NCBI RefSeq assembly: GCF_004343075.1
Contig: NZ_SLXP01000004.1
Span: 98,325-162,324, forward strand
Origin: Rhodovulum marinum
Lineage (GTDB): Bacteria > Pseudomonadota > Alphaproteobacteria > Rhodobacterales > Rhodobacteraceae
Length of the DNA stretch: 64,000 nt
Reading direction: 5' to 3'
Part shown: in pieces, positions 25,575 to 34,424 of the stretch
How the letters are laid out: every line of letters begins with the position of its first letter
How positions within the stretch are numbered: the stretch's first letter is position 1
Notes under the pieces: generated by a model
What the model was told of the DNA's origin: nothing
Database searches by the model: none
Seen by the model: only the letters and a program-made list of their open reading frames with translations
Translations under genes and position numbers: made by a program

Positions 25575-26021
25575 TCAGCCTTTGCGCTTGGCTTCGGCGC
25601 GGTGGCGGGCCAGCGCGCTGTCGCGGTCGTTCACCCCCAGAAGGTTCGCCACCAGCCGCAGCAGGCTGTCCTCTTCCTCGTCGCGGATGCCGTCGGCCAG
25701 CACCACCTCCCACAGCGCCTCGATCACCGCCTCGCGGTCCTCGTAGGGCACGGCGTCCTTGATCGCGCGGGTAAAGCGGACGGTATCGGGCGCCTCGTCC
25801 TCCAGCGCCTCGGCCTGCCGGCGCAGCGCCCGCGCGCCGGGCGCGTCCAGCCCATAGCGGGTGGCCAGGATACGCTCGATCCGGTCGACCTCTTCATGGG
25901 CGTATTCCCCGTCCGACCGCGCGATCCGCACCAGAAGGGCGGACAGCGCCAGCCGCGCGTCGGTATCGGGCAGGCGTTGCGGGTCGGGCTGAATCAGGCG
26001 GGACAGGAAATCGGCGAACAT
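25575..26021 (-). CDS. TerB family tellurite-resistance-like protein
   Basis: This 148-residue helical protein has the TerB domain: ALSALLVRIARSDGEYAHEE and, in the second half, ALWEVVLADGIRDEEEDSLL, giving two acidic metal-binding repeats. The TerB fold binds divalent metal and occurs in many proteins unrelated to tellurite. No other ter genes are present, so a resistance role should not be assumed. It stands alone between the ABC operon and a hypothetical gene. Confidence 0.85.
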   Translation of the reverse strand: MFADFLSRLIQPDPQRLPDTDARLALSALLVRIARSDGEYAHEEVDRIERILATRYGLDAPGARALRRQAEALEDEAPDTVRFTRAIKDAVPYEDREAVIEALWEVVLADGIRDEEEDSLLRLVANLLGVNDRDSALARHRAEAKRKG

Positions 26022-26090
26022 GTCCGCAGATATAGGATCTTGCGGCGCGCTGGGAAAGCGGTCTTGCGCATCACGCCTGGGTGACGGGCG

Positions 26091-26825
26091 CTATCCGACG
26101 GGAACCGGACAACCGAACCGAATATCGTCCAGCGACACGCCGCCCGGGTCGGTATTGGTGATCAGAACCCCGGCGATATCGGCGGCCCGCCCGTCGCGCA
26201 CGACTCCCAGGTCGCTGATCCCCGCGGGCAGCGACAGCGCGACCCGCCCGATCAACTGGCCCGAGCGCGCGAAAAACGCCAGCGTGACGGCGCCCCGGTG
26301 ATCGGCCCGCGTGCCCAGGGCGTCGGTGTATTCGGTATGGATGCGCAGCGCCACGGCGCAACTGTCGGCGTCGAACAGGATCGCCGCGGCGCCTTCGCCC
26401 CGGCCCTCGGGCGCGGGCCAGCCCACCGGGCCCAGCGGATACAGCGCGTTCGACCCGAAGGCCCGGTGAAACGACACCGACAGCCCGTGCCCCGGCGCGC
26501 CGGGTTCCAGCGCCAGCGGTGCGTCCGGCGCGCCGGCGGCGATGGCATCGAACCGGTCGCCGCCTTCCGCGCGCTCCACCAGCGCCTGCCCGGCAAAACG
26601 TTCGCCGATCCGCCCGCCCGCGAAGGCATAGCCGAAATGCAGGTCGTGCCCCGGTTCGGGCCGGGGTGACAGGGTCTCGAAATCGACGCGGCCGCGCGTC
26701 GTCGCGGCGATATCGTCATAGGGTACAACTTCTAAGAGTGTTTCTTCCGGTATTTTCAGAATAGTATCGGATTTAATAGGTTGGCCAATGCATAAAAATG
26801 CAAGAAAAACGGCTATTTTCACCAT
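26091..26825 (-). CDS. Secreted hypothetical protein with compositional break
   Basis: The 244-residue product starts with a signal peptide (MVKIAVFLAFLCIGQPIKSD) and continues as a beta-rich secreted domain (FGYAFAGGRIGERF, ALRIHTEYTDALGTRADHRG) of no family I recognise. The first 30 codons or so are AT-rich (20 G/C of 60 in 26761-26820) while the body is GC-rich (48 of 60 in 26521-26580). The signal peptide therefore seems to come from the AT-rich island upstream, fused to a native body. Its ATG overlaps the preceding gene's stop by seven bases. Confidence 0.7.
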   Translation of the reverse strand: MVKIAVFLAFLCIGQPIKSDTILKIPEETLLEVVPYDDIAATTRGRVDFETLSPRPEPGHDLHFGYAFAGGRIGERFAGQALVERAEGGDRFDAIAAGAPDAPLALEPGAPGHGLSVSFHRAFGSNALYPLGPVGWPAPEGRGEGAAAILFDADSCAVALRIHTEYTDALGTRADHRGAVTLAFFARSGQLIGRVALSLPAGISDLGVVRDGRAADIAGVLITNTDPGGVSLDDIRFGCPVPVG

Positions 26826-27409
26826 GCTGAATATTTGACTACTCCCAACAAGCGACCAACTTTTCCCCAAAAATCATTGCGTCGGCAAAACCTCACCCGC
26901 TCGCTGGATTTCAAATAAATTTCAACACTATCGACGTAACTGCGTCCCACGATCTGCGCGAGATTCATCTGGAAACTGTCAACGAAAAATAAGTGCTTGT
27001 CGCCGACTGTCTTGACCCTTGGAACTGGCACAAAGTTTCGAAACTCATCAATATAGACGAATAGTTCCGATCTCAAGACAGATCCACTCCAAAGGACTCT
27101 AACGTAAGTTGACTGTGAGCGAGGATTGGGGCGATAAAGCTTTTCCATCCAATCCTCATAGAAATCTTCAGCGAGTACTTCGTTGTCGTCAATCTCGATT
27201 GAGTACTGGGTGAAGCGCTCATGTCGAAAGACTTGAATGTTGTGGCCAGCTCCTTCGATCCGTGACCAGCTACCGTGGTTGCGGATTAGTCGTGTTAATC
27301 GGGCGGATGGGTTTATGAAGGAAATATATGTAAAGTATGTGCCCACAAACGTCGCCAGCAAGCCGAGCAATCCAAGTCCAAGTCCCAAATTCTCCGGTGT
27401 TATGTCCAT
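26735..27409. other. AT-rich island inserted immediately after pyrG
   Basis: Composition drops from the 65-80% G+C of the surroundings to about 33-45% in the lines I counted. The left border falls inside the gene at 26091-26825. The right border coincides with the pyrG stop codon. The island holds one complete gene and the first ~30 codons of another. There are no transposase, direct repeats or tRNA at the ends. Acquired DNA is the simplest explanation. Confidence 0.65.
26819..27409 (-). CDS. Single-pass membrane protein of unknown function, AT-rich
   Basis: The 196-residue product has one N-terminal membrane helix (LGLGLGLLGLLATFVGTYFT, about residues 8-27) and a soluble domain rich in aromatic and charged residues (HERFTQYSIEIDDNEVLAED, LWSGSVLRSELFVYIDEF). 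I do not recognise the family. Its ATG overlaps the pyrG stop (ATGA), so translation can be coupled to pyrG, and its stop overlaps the next start. Codon choice is unlike every neighbour, pointing to recent transfer. Confidence 0.75.
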   Translation of the reverse strand: MDITPENLGLGLGLLGLLATFVGTYFTYISFINPSARLTRLIRNHGSWSRIEGAGHNIQVFRHERFTQYSIEIDDNEVLAEDFYEDWMEKLYRPNPRSQSTYVRVLWSGSVLRSELFVYIDEFRNFVPVPRVKTVGDKHLFFVDSFQMNLAQIVGRSYVDSVEIYLKSSERVRFCRRNDFWGKVGRLLGVVKYSAW

Positions 27410-29052
27410 CACACCAGCCGCGAGGTTTCCACCGCCGCCCGGATGAAATCGGCGAACAGCGGGTGCGGCGCGAAAGGTTTCGATTTCAGCTCGGGGTGGA
27501 ACTGCACGCCGATGAACCAGCGGTGATCCTTCCACTCGACGATCTCGGGCAGGCGGCCATCGGGCGACATGCCGGAAAACACCAGCCCGCAGGCCTCCAG
27601 CTTGTCGCGATACTTGATGTCGACCTCATAGCGGTGGCGGTGGCGTTCCTCGATCACCGTCTGGCCATAGATTTCCGCCACCCGCGAGCCGGGCGCCAGG
27701 TGCGCGGTATAGCTGCCCAGCCGCATCGTCCCGCCCTTGTCGTCCTCGACCTTGCGCTGGACGGTGGCGTTGCCCTGCACCCATTCCTTGAGGTGATAGA
27801 CCACGGGCGTAAAACGTTTTTTCCCGGCCTCGTGGTCGAATTCCTCGGACCCCGCATCGGACAACGCGGCGACATTGCGCGCCGCCTCGATCACCGCCAT
27901 CTGCATGCCCAGGCAGATACCCAGGTAGGGCACGTCGCGGGTGCGGGCGAACTGGGCGGCCTTGATCTTGCCCTCGGTGCCGCGCTCGCCAAAGCCGCCG
28001 GGCACCAGGATCGCGTGGAATCCTTCCAGCCAGGGGCCCGGATCCTCGCGTTCGAAGATCTCGGCGTCGATCCACTCGGCCTTGACCCGCACGCGGTTCG
28101 CCATTCCCCCATGGGTCAGCGCCTCGGCGATGGATTTGTAGGCGTCTTCCAGCTGGGTATACTTGCCCACGATGGCCACCCGCACCTCGCCCTCGGCGTT
28201 GAAGATGCGGTCGGCCACGTCCTCCCATTTCGACAGGTCGGGTTTCGGCGCCGGGCTGATCTGGAAGGCGTCCAGCACCGCCTGGTCCAGCCCCTCGCGG
28301 TGATAGGCCAGCGGCGCCTCGTAGATCGATTTCAGGTCCTGCGCGGCGATCACGCTGTCGGGACGCACGTTGCAGAACAGCGCCAGCTTTTCGCGTTCCT
28401 TCTCGGGGATCGGGCCTTCGGAGCGGCAGACCAGCACGTCGGGCGCGATCCCGATGGACCGCAATTCCTTGACCGAGTGCTGGGTGGGCTTGGTCTTCAA
28501 CTCTCCGCTTGCGCGGATATAGGGCAACAGCGTCAGGTGCATGAAGATGCACTGGCCGCGCGGCTTGTCCTGGCTGAACTGGCGGATCGCCTCGAAGAAG
28601 GGCAGCCCCTCGATATCGCCGACCGTGCCGCCGATCTCGCACAGCATGAAATCGACCTCGTCCTCGCCGATGGCGATGAAATCCTTGATTTCATTGGTGA
28701 CGTGCGGGATCACCTGGATCGTCTTGCCCAGGTAATCGCCCCGGCGTTCCTTCTCCAGCACGGTGGAATAGATGCGCCCCGAGCTGACGGAATCGGTCGA
28801 CCGCGCCGCGACGCCGGTAAAGCGTTCGTAGTGGCCCAGGTCCAGGTCGGTTTCGGCCCCGTCATCGGTGACGAACACCTCGCCATGTTCGAACGGGCTC
28901 ATCGTGCCCGGATCGACGTTCAGATAGGGGTCGAGCTTGCGCAGCCGGACCGAGAATCCGCGCGCCTGCAACAGCGCGCCCAGCGCGGCCGAGGCCAGCC
29001 CCTTGCCCAGGGACGAGACGACCCCGCCTGTGATGAATACGAACCGTGCCAT
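27409..29052 (-). CDS. pyrG: CTP synthase PyrG
   Basis: This 547-residue cytoplasmic enzyme converts UTP to CTP with glutamine nitrogen. The N-terminal synthetase domain begins [20 protein letters not shown] with the P-loop-like ATP site, and the GATase domain (from about residue 290) has the nucleophile Cys in [18 protein letters not shown] and the His in [13 protein letters not shown]. The length is standard. The C-terminus AAVETSRLV looks complete, so the AT-rich island did not truncate it. Confidence 0.96.
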   Translation of the reverse strand: MARFVFITGGVVSSLGKGLASAALGALLQARGFSVRLRKLDPYLNVDPGTMSPFEHGEVFVTDDGAETDLDLGHYERFTGVAARSTDSVSSGRIYSTVLEKERRGDYLGKTIQVIPHVTNEIKDFIAIGEDEVDFMLCEIGGTVGDIEGLPFFEAIRQFSQDKPRGQCIFMHLTLLPYIRASGELKTKPTQHSVKELRSIGIAPDVLVCRSEGPIPEKEREKLALFCNVRPDSVIAAQDLKSIYEAPLAYHREGLDQAVLDAFQISPAPKPDLSKWEDVADRIFNAEGEVRVAIVGKYTQLEDAYKSIAEALTHGGMANRVRVKAEWIDAEIFEREDPGPWLEGFHAILVPGGFGERGTEGKIKAAQFARTRDVPYLGICLGMQMAVIEAARNVAALSDAGSEEFDHEAGKKRFTPVVYHLKEWVQGNATVQRKVEDDKGGTMRLGSYTAHLAPGSRVAEIYGQTVIEERHRHRYEVDIKYRDKLEACGLVFSGMSPDGRLPEIVEWKDHRWFIGVQFHPELKSKPFAPHPLFADFIRAAVETSRLV

Positions 29053-29131
29053 ATGGCTGGCGACCCCCGTGATCTTGGTTTTGTTGACTGCCCGATTCGG
29101 CGCGCCGGCGCCGCGGTATCACGGGATTCAA

Positions 29132-29160
29132 GCTATAGAGGATTCGGCCTGATCCCGCAA
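29132..29160 (-). promoter_or_regulatory. Candidate sigma-70 promoter of pyrG
   Basis: On the minus strand TTGCGG (29160-29155) and TATAGC (29137-29132) are separated by 17 bases, each matching four of six consensus positions. It lies about 80 bases upstream of the pyrG ATG. The AT-rich bases further upstream (29165-29235) may hold a further element. Confidence 0.35.
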
Positions 29161-29296
29161 CAGGACCGCTAGATGCTGTTAAGGATTTCGGTTGTGCATC
29201 AACTACTTGTATTGGTGCATTTTGCCCATGTGCGAATGCCTTACGGCGGCGCGGCCCGCGCTGCGGCCGTCCGGCAGGACAAGGCGTTTTGGTGGT

Positions 29297-29680
29297 TCAG
29301 TCGGCGCGCGGCGGCATCAGCGGCGCATCGCCGCCCGGTGCGACGGGCGCCGGCGGCAGCAGGTCCTGCCCCGAGGGCAGCCCGGGCGCGGTCTCGGCCG
29401 GGGCGCTGTCCTCGGCCGGAACGGGCGCGTTGCCGATGCGGTCGACGACCGAGGTGCCCGCGGCGTTCTGCGCGGCCAGGATCGTCAGCGTGATCGAGGT
29501 GCCGATGAAGCAGGCCGCGAAGAACCAGGTCAGCTTGCCCAGCGGCGTCGAGGCGGCCCGGCCGGTGATCGCACCGCCGCCGCCCATGCCCAGCCCACCG
29601 CCTTCGTTGCGTTGCAACAGCACGATACCGATCAGGCAAAGTGCCAGGACAAGGTGGATGATGAGGATGACGTTTTCCAT
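29297..29680 (-). CDS. secG: Preprotein translocase subunit SecG
   Basis: The 127-residue inner-membrane subunit of the SecYEG channel has two helices (residues 3-22 and about 50-70) separated by the hallmark loop LLQRNEGGGLGMGGGGAITG. The tail beyond residue 75 is Pro/Ala-rich, longer than in E. coli but usual in alphaproteobacteria. It lies upstream of pyrG on the same strand, a conserved alphaproteobacterial order. Confidence 0.93.
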   Translation of the reverse strand: MENVILIIHLVLALCLIGIVLLQRNEGGGLGMGGGGAITGRAASTPLGKLTWFFAACFIGTSITLTILAAQNAAGTSVVDRIGNAPVPAEDSAPAETAPGLPSGQDLLPPAPVAPGGDAPLMPPRAD

Positions 29681-29749
29681 AGAGGACGGCCCCGGGCTTG
29701 GTCTGGCGGTCTACCTAAGCCCAACGGGCCGCCCCCGCAACCCCCGCCG

Positions 29750-30154
29750 TCAGGCGGCGGCGGTTGCCGTTTTCTTGGTCTTGCCCGCGCTGCTGCGCGC
29801 GGGACGGCGCCAGCCCATGGCGGCGGCCAGGATGAACGACAGGATGGCGATTCCGCCCCAGATGTTCATCGCGGTCATGCCGGGCTGGATGATGCCCTTG
29901 TCGACCAGGATATAGCCGAGAAGGCCGAAGATCACGACGATCAGCACCAGCCCCATCAGGCCGATCGAGCGCAGCGTGCCGAAGACATAGATCAGGAACG
30001 CGATGGCCAGCATCGCGCCCAGCCCGATCACCAGCGCCTTCTGGTCGGTTTCGTAATTGGCCTGGGCCCAGGTGATGTAGTTGTACTGGGTCGGGTTGTA
30101 GGCGGCTGCCAGCAGAATGGCGGCAAACACCCAGCGCAGCAGGAATCCGGACAT
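29750..30154 (-). CDS. DUF6524 family membrane protein (copy 1)
   Basis: This 134-residue protein has four membrane helices: LLRWVFAAILLAAAYNPTQY at the start, then segments around residues 42-60, 66-84 and 96-113, and a short Lys/Ala-rich cytoplasmic tail. The N-terminal RxxxAxxLLAxxYNPT pattern is shared with the adjacent paralogue at 30269. Function is unknown; the DUF number is recalled from the family. A conserved inverted repeat lies 68-101 bases upstream of its start. Confidence 0.8.
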   Translation of the reverse strand: MSGFLLRWVFAAILLAAAYNPTQYNYITWAQANYETDQKALVIGLGAMLAIAFLIYVFGTLRSIGLMGLVLIVVIFGLLGYILVDKGIIQPGMTAMNIWGGIAILSFILAAAMGWRRPARSSAGKTKKTATAAA

Positions 30155-30221
30155 GTTTCGTCCTCCGTGGTTATATTTTAAGGTGCCGACTCGCGGCAGA
30201 GTCTAACTCTGGATAGACCGA

Positions 30222-30255
30222 CTGCGGCGAAAAATGGGCTGCCTCATCGTCGCAG
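30222..30255. repeat. Inverted-repeat element, copy 1 (upstream of DUF6524 copy 1)
   Basis: CTGCGGCGA (30222-30230) and TCGTCGCAG (30247-30255) pair at eight of nine positions across a 16-base loop. The whole 34-base element matches the one at 30726-30759 at 27 positions, with identical geometry. Its placement upstream of each DUF6524 paralogue suggests that it was duplicated with the gene. Confidence 0.6.
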
Positions 30256-30268
30256 GCGGGGGCGCGGC

Positions 30269-30667
30269 CTACTCGTCGATGTCGTCGACATCGGCCTGGC
30301 CCGACAGGCGGCGGCGCACCAGGCTCCAGGACAGGCCCACCCCCAGGATCAGCGACAGCGCGGCGATCCCGATCCAGGTGTTCAGCCCCGGGTCGTCCAG
30401 CCGCAGCCAGCCGCGGTCGACCAGCACCCAGACCAGCGCGCCGACCAGCGCCGCCACCAGCGCCATCCCGAACGCCCCGATCGAACGCAGTGTGGCGCGC
30501 AGGTAGATGACATAGCCGGTCAACAGCAACAGCCCTGCCAGCACCACCATCGGCATGTCCTGCGACCAGGCGCGCCCGGCCCAGCCGACGAAATTCCACG
30601 GCGTGGGGTTGTAGGTCGCGGCCAGCAAGACGAAGGCGATCAGGCAGCGCAGCAGCAATCCGAGCAT
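30269..30667 (-). CDS. DUF6524 family membrane protein (copy 2)
   Basis: The 132-residue four-helix protein parallels the copy at 29750 along its length: [20 protein letters not shown] at the start, [20 protein letters not shown] in the middle (compare FGTLRSIGLMGLVLIVVIFG), a VDRGWL/VDKGII turn and a GIA-LS final helix. The tail is acidic (DVDDIDE), unlike the basic tail of copy 1. The pair arose by tandem duplication and has since diverged. Function is unknown. Confidence 0.8.
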   Translation of the reverse strand: MLGLLLRCLIAFVLLAATYNPTPWNFVGWAGRAWSQDMPMVVLAGLLLLTGYVIYLRATLRSIGAFGMALVAALVGALVWVLVDRGWLRLDDPGLNTWIGIAALSLILGVGLSWSLVRRRLSGQADVDDIDE

Positions 30668-30725
30668 CGGGGATGTCCTTGTTCCGGGGCGACTCGGCCC
30701 GTACTTTAGCCTCGCCCGGCCGGGC

Positions 30726-30759
30726 TTGCGGCGAAAATTGCCTTGCCGCGTCGTCGCAG
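30726..30759. repeat. Inverted-repeat element, copy 2 (between DUF6524 copy 2 and purA)
   Basis: TTGCGGCGA (30726-30734) and TCGTCGCAG (30751-30759) form the same 9-base arms and 16-base loop as the element at 30222. It overlaps a possible purA promoter (TTGCCG at 30743-30748, TATACC at 30765-30770, 16-base spacing), so it could be an operator for purA, for the divergent DUF6524 gene, or for both. Confidence 0.6.
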
Positions 30760-30807
30760 TCCGATATACCGGCGCGGGTTTGCAATCACCATCTCGGAGA
30801 GCCTGCC

Positions 30808-32100
30808 ATGGCCAATGTCGTCGTCGTCGGCGCCCAATGGGGCGACGAGGGGAAAGGCAAGATCGTCGACTGGCTGTCGGAGCGTGCCGACGTCGTCGCG
30901 CGCTTCCAGGGCGGCCACAATGCGGGCCACACCCTGGTGATCGAAGGCGTCACCTACAAGCTGCACGCGCTGCCCTCGGGCGTGGTGCGCGGCGGCAAGC
31001 TGTCGGTGATCGGCAATGGCGTGGTGCTGGACCCCTGGCACCTGCTGAAGGAAATCGAGACGGTGCGCGGGCAGGGGGTCGAGATCACGCCCGATACCCT
31101 GATGATCGCCGAGAACACGCCGCTGATCCTGCCGTTCCACGGGGAACTGGACCGCGCCCGCGAGGGCCAGAACACGGTGGCCAAGATCGGCACCACGGGC
31201 CGCGGCATCGGCCCCTGCTACGAGGACAAGGTCGGCCGCCGGGTGATCCGGGTGGCGGATCTCGCCGACGACGCCACGCTGGAACTGCGTGTCGACCGGG
31301 CGCTGGTCCATCACAATGCGCTGCGCGCGGGGCTCGGCCTGGCCGAGATCGACCGCGACGCGCTCATCGCCGATCTGCGCGCCATCGCGCCCGACCTGCT
31401 GCAATATGCCGCCCCCGTCTGGAAGGTGATGAACGAGGCCCGCCGCGCGGGCAAGCGCATCCTGTTCGAGGGCGCGCAGGGTGCGCTTCTGGATATCGAC
31501 TTCGGCACCTATCCCTTCGTCACCTCGTCCAACACCATCGCGGGCCAGGCCGCGACCGGCACCGGCATCGGCCCGGGCGCCATCGATTTCGTCCTGGGCA
31601 TCGTCAAGGCCTACACGACGCGGGTGGGCGAGGGTCCGTTCCCGACGGAACTCGACGACGCCGACGGCCAGCGGCTGGGCGAGCGGGGCCATGAATTCGG
31701 CACCACCACGGGCCGCAAGCGGCGCTGCGGCTGGTTCGACGCGGTGCTGGTGCGCCAGACCTGCGTCACCTCGGGCGTGTCGGGCATCGCCCTGACCAAG
31801 CTCGACGTGCTCGACGGGTTCGAGACGCTGAAAATCTGCACCGGCTATGACCTCGACGGCGTGCGGCTGGACTATCTGCCCACCGCCGCCGACCAGCAGG
31901 CGCGCTGTGTGCCGGTCTACGAGGAACTGCCGGGCTGGACGGAATCGACCGAAGGCGCCCGCAGCTGGGCCGACCTGCCCGCGAACGCGATCAAGTATGT
32001 CCGCCGGGTCGAAGAGTTGATCCAGTGCCCGGTCGCGCTACTGTCCACCTCGCCCGAACGCGACGACACCATCCTTGTAACGGACCCCTTCGCAGACTGA
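30808..32100 (+). CDS. purA: Adenylosuccinate synthetase PurA
   Basis: The 430-residue enzyme joins IMP and aspartate using GTP, the first committed step to AMP. The N-terminal GTP loop [16 protein letters not shown], catalytic [21 protein letters not shown] and the C-terminal [12 protein letters not shown] (IMP/aspartate site) are all present. ATG 30808 places [17 protein letters not shown] at the start. Its last base is the first base of the next gene's ATG (TGATG). Confidence 0.96.
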   Translation: MANVVVVGAQWGDEGKGKIVDWLSERADVVARFQGGHNAGHTLVIEGVTYKLHALPSGVVRGGKLSVIGNGVVLDPWHLLKEIETVRGQGVEITPDTLMIAENTPLILPFHGELDRAREGQNTVAKIGTTGRGIGPCYEDKVGRRVIRVADLADDATLELRVDRALVHHNALRAGLGLAEIDRDALIADLRAIAPDLLQYAAPVWKVMNEARRAGKRILFEGAQGALLDIDFGTYPFVTSSNTIAGQAATGTGIGPGAIDFVLGIVKAYTTRVGEGPFPTELDDADGQRLGERGHEFGTTTGRKRRCGWFDAVLVRQTCVTSGVSGIALTKLDVLDGFETLKICTGYDLDGVRLDYLPTAADQQARCVPVYEELPGWTESTEGARSWADLPANAIKYVRRVEELIQCPVALLSTSPERDDTILVTDPFAD

Positions 32101-32354
32101 TGCAGCTGTCCTGGAAAGCCCGCCGCCGCTGGTCGCTCGTCATCCTTCTGATCGGCCTGCCGGCCTATATCGTGGTCGCGATCAGCGTGGTGAACCTGTT
32201 CGACCGGCCGCCTTTCTGGGTGGAACTTCTGGTCTATGTCGCGCTGGGCATCGTCTGGGCGTTGCCGTTCCGCTTCGTGTTCCGGGGAATCGGGCAGCCC
32301 GACCCGGACGCCACGCCGCAGCCCCCCGCAAAGGACGACGCGCCAGGGCGCTGA
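32100..32354 (+). CDS. DUF2842 family membrane protein
   Basis: This 84-residue protein has a basic N-terminus ([11 protein letters not shown]), two membrane helices (about residues 12-31 and 40-58, WVELLVYVALGIVWALPFRF) and a Pro/Asp-rich tail. The layout matches DUF2842, a small alphaproteobacterial family of unknown function. Its start overlaps the purA stop, giving translational coupling. Confidence 0.85.
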   Translation: MQLSWKARRRWSLVILLIGLPAYIVVAISVVNLFDRPPFWVELLVYVALGIVWALPFRFVFRGIGQPDPDATPQPPAKDDAPGR

Positions 32355-32385
32355 CGCCTCGGGACGGGGGCGCGATGCGCGGGCG

Positions 32386-34329
32386 TCAGGCGTGGCGGCG
32401 CTCGGCCTCGGGCGCGGTGCCGCCCGCGTCGATCGTGGTCATCACGAAATTGCCGTGCTTGACCTTCTTGAAGGTACCGGCCCGCAGCAGCCCGCCAAAG
32501 GCGCGCAGCACCTCCTCGCGCGAGGTATCGGGGCCCAGATGCTCCATCGCCAGGCGCAGCACCTGCGGGCGCGAGAAATCCTTTTGCCCCTCGACGGTCT
32601 GCACGTAGGTGGCGGCAGTTTCCAGCACACCGGCGATCCCGGCCGGCTCACGCGCGGCGACGAACGCGGCGAACCCGGGCTCGGCGGCGGAGGTGGTCGC
32701 CTGCGCGGCGTCTTCGCCCGGCTCGGCCTCGGTGTTGACGCGCCGGGGGCGGATCGCATCGCCCGGCGCGGCGGGCTCGGGGCGGTCGGCATCGACGCGC
32801 TGTTCCGACACCAGCATCAGCGGGGCCAGCCGGCCGCTCTCGCCCGGGCGGGGGGCGGATGCCTTGTCGCGGTTGCCGCGCACCACCTTGGCCAGGACCT
32901 GGCGGTAGGGGCGGCGCGCGCGTTCGTCCTCGGCAGTGCCCGCGGTGCCCGATCCGCTCTTGCGGTCGGCGAAGGTCGCGGCGACGGCGGCCTTGAGATG
33001 CGCGATCGAGGCGCGGCGCCGTTTCTGCTCGGCGCCGTCCAGCTTGGTATTGGTTTCGTCCCACAGCCGCTGCAGCGCGGTTTCCACCTGCTCGGGGTCG
33101 GGGGCGGGCATGGGGGCGGTGACGGGCGCCGCATCGCCGCCGTTCCGCGCGGCCTCGGGGGCGGGGGTGTCCGCGTCGGTCTGTTCTGCGGGCTGGGCGG
33201 TGGTGTCCAGGGGGGTATCCTCGGCGGTTTCGGTTTGTTCGACGTCGCCGCGCACGGGGGCCTCCGCCGCTTCGGCGGTTTCGGCGGCATGGGTCTTCGG
33301 GGCGGGCATGTCGGGGGCGGTGACGGTCTCGGCCGCGCCGTCCCCCACGGTTTCGGCCGCGGCCGGGCTGTCGAATGCCGCGCGCGCCGCGGCAAGCTCG
33401 GCCTGCAATTCCGCTTCCAGCGCATCGGGCAGGCTGGCGTCGTTCTCGGCCGGTTCCGCGGCGGGGCGCGCGGCCTCGGGCTGTGCGGGGCCGGCCTCGG
33501 CGCCGGGCCAATGCACGGCCAGGTCCTCGCGCTTGAGCTTCAGGACGCGGGCGCGCGCCCGTGCGGGCGCCGGTGCAGGTGCTGCGGCCGGCTGCGGCGT
33601 CCTCGGCGCGGGCCGGCCCAGCGCGGCAAGCACGCGCGCGGTGGCATCTTCGGGCGCATCCTCGGCGCTTGGCTCCGCCGTGGCAGGTTCCATCGCTGCC
33701 TCGGCCGCCGGGGCCGCGGCGGCCATCGCATCGCCCGGCCCATCCGCCGGGGTGCCGGTCGCGGCGCGCGGTTCTGCGGCCGGACGGGCGTGGGGCATTT
33801 CCGGTGCTTCTGCGACCGGATCAGGCGACTTTGGGTCGGGGTGGCCCTCCGGTCCGGGGGCCGGGGCGGCGGCGCGCGCGGTTTCGACCACCGCGCGGAT
33901 CCGGGCCAGCTTGGCGGCGACGGATTCGGGCTCGTCCGCACCGCGGTCGCCGGCATCGGCGCGCGCCATCGGCGCCTCGGGGCGCGCGGTCCGCTCCGCG
34001 AACATCGGGGGGGCGTCCTCCGACGTGATCGCCGCGGGGCGCAACACGATGCCATCCTCGCCGATGCGCGCCTCGACCCGCTTGCGGATCTCTCGCTCGG
34101 CGATGCGTTGCAGCATCTCCGCATCGGGGGTTGGCGGTTCGGCCCCGAAGAACCGGTCATCCGCCGCCAGGTCACGGAAATATTCCGCGATCGCCTTCAT
34201 CGTGCCGAAAGAATCCTCGAATCCCTCCAACGTGCACGAGAAGGTGCCGTAGGACACTGTGAGAATCTTGCTCGCACCGTGCATATGCCGCTCGCTTTCT
34301 CCCCGCACCAATGTCCTGATATTTACCAT
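32386..34329 (-). CDS. Large Ala/Pro/Glu-rich protein of unknown function, conserved ends
   Basis: The 647-residue protein has a folded-looking N-terminal ~100 residues (ILTVSYGTFSCTLEGFEDSF, then MKAIAEYFRDLAADDRFFG), a long low-complexity Ala/Pro/Glu/Thr middle (about 120-440) and a folded C-terminal part (VLETAATYVQTVEGQKDFSR and VLRAFGGLLRAGTFKKVKHG). Similar proteins in Rhodobacteraceae are annotated as hypothetical or, doubtfully, as CheA; I see no histidine kinase motifs. ATG 34329 puts MVNIRTLVRGESERHMHGAS at the start. The conserved ends suggest a scaffold with a disordered linker. Confidence 0.75.
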   Translation of the reverse strand: MVNIRTLVRGESERHMHGASKILTVSYGTFSCTLEGFEDSFGTMKAIAEYFRDLAADDRFFGAEPPTPDAEMLQRIAEREIRKRVEARIGEDGIVLRPAAITSEDAPPMFAERTARPEAPMARADAGDRGADEPESVAAKLARIRAVVETARAAAPAPGPEGHPDPKSPDPVAEAPEMPHARPAAEPRAATGTPADGPGDAMAAAAPAAEAAMEPATAEPSAEDAPEDATARVLAALGRPAPRTPQPAAAPAPAPARARARVLKLKREDLAVHWPGAEAGPAQPEAARPAAEPAENDASLPDALEAELQAELAAARAAFDSPAAAETVGDGAAETVTAPDMPAPKTHAAETAEAAEAPVRGDVEQTETAEDTPLDTTAQPAEQTDADTPAPEAARNGGDAAPVTAPMPAPDPEQVETALQRLWDETNTKLDGAEQKRRRASIAHLKAAVAATFADRKSGSGTAGTAEDERARRPYRQVLAKVVRGNRDKASAPRPGESGRLAPLMLVSEQRVDADRPEPAAPGDAIRPRRVNTEAEPGEDAAQATTSAAEPGFAAFVAAREPAGIAGVLETAATYVQTVEGQKDFSRPQVLRLAMEHLGPDTSREEVLRAFGGLLRAGTFKKVKHGNFVMTTIDAGGTAPEAERRHA

Positions 34330-34424
34330 AGTGTGGTTCTCAAAGATGAACAGAAAGCGGTTTTTTAGGGGATTTTTCAGCGTTTCTGTTGAGTTGGCCC
34401 GGTTCTTGCCGCATTGCTGCCACG

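Noticed and set aside
25575-26021. Tellurite-resistance island
   Set aside because: Only a single TerB-like gene is present; terC, terD and terE partners are absent, so resistance is not supported.
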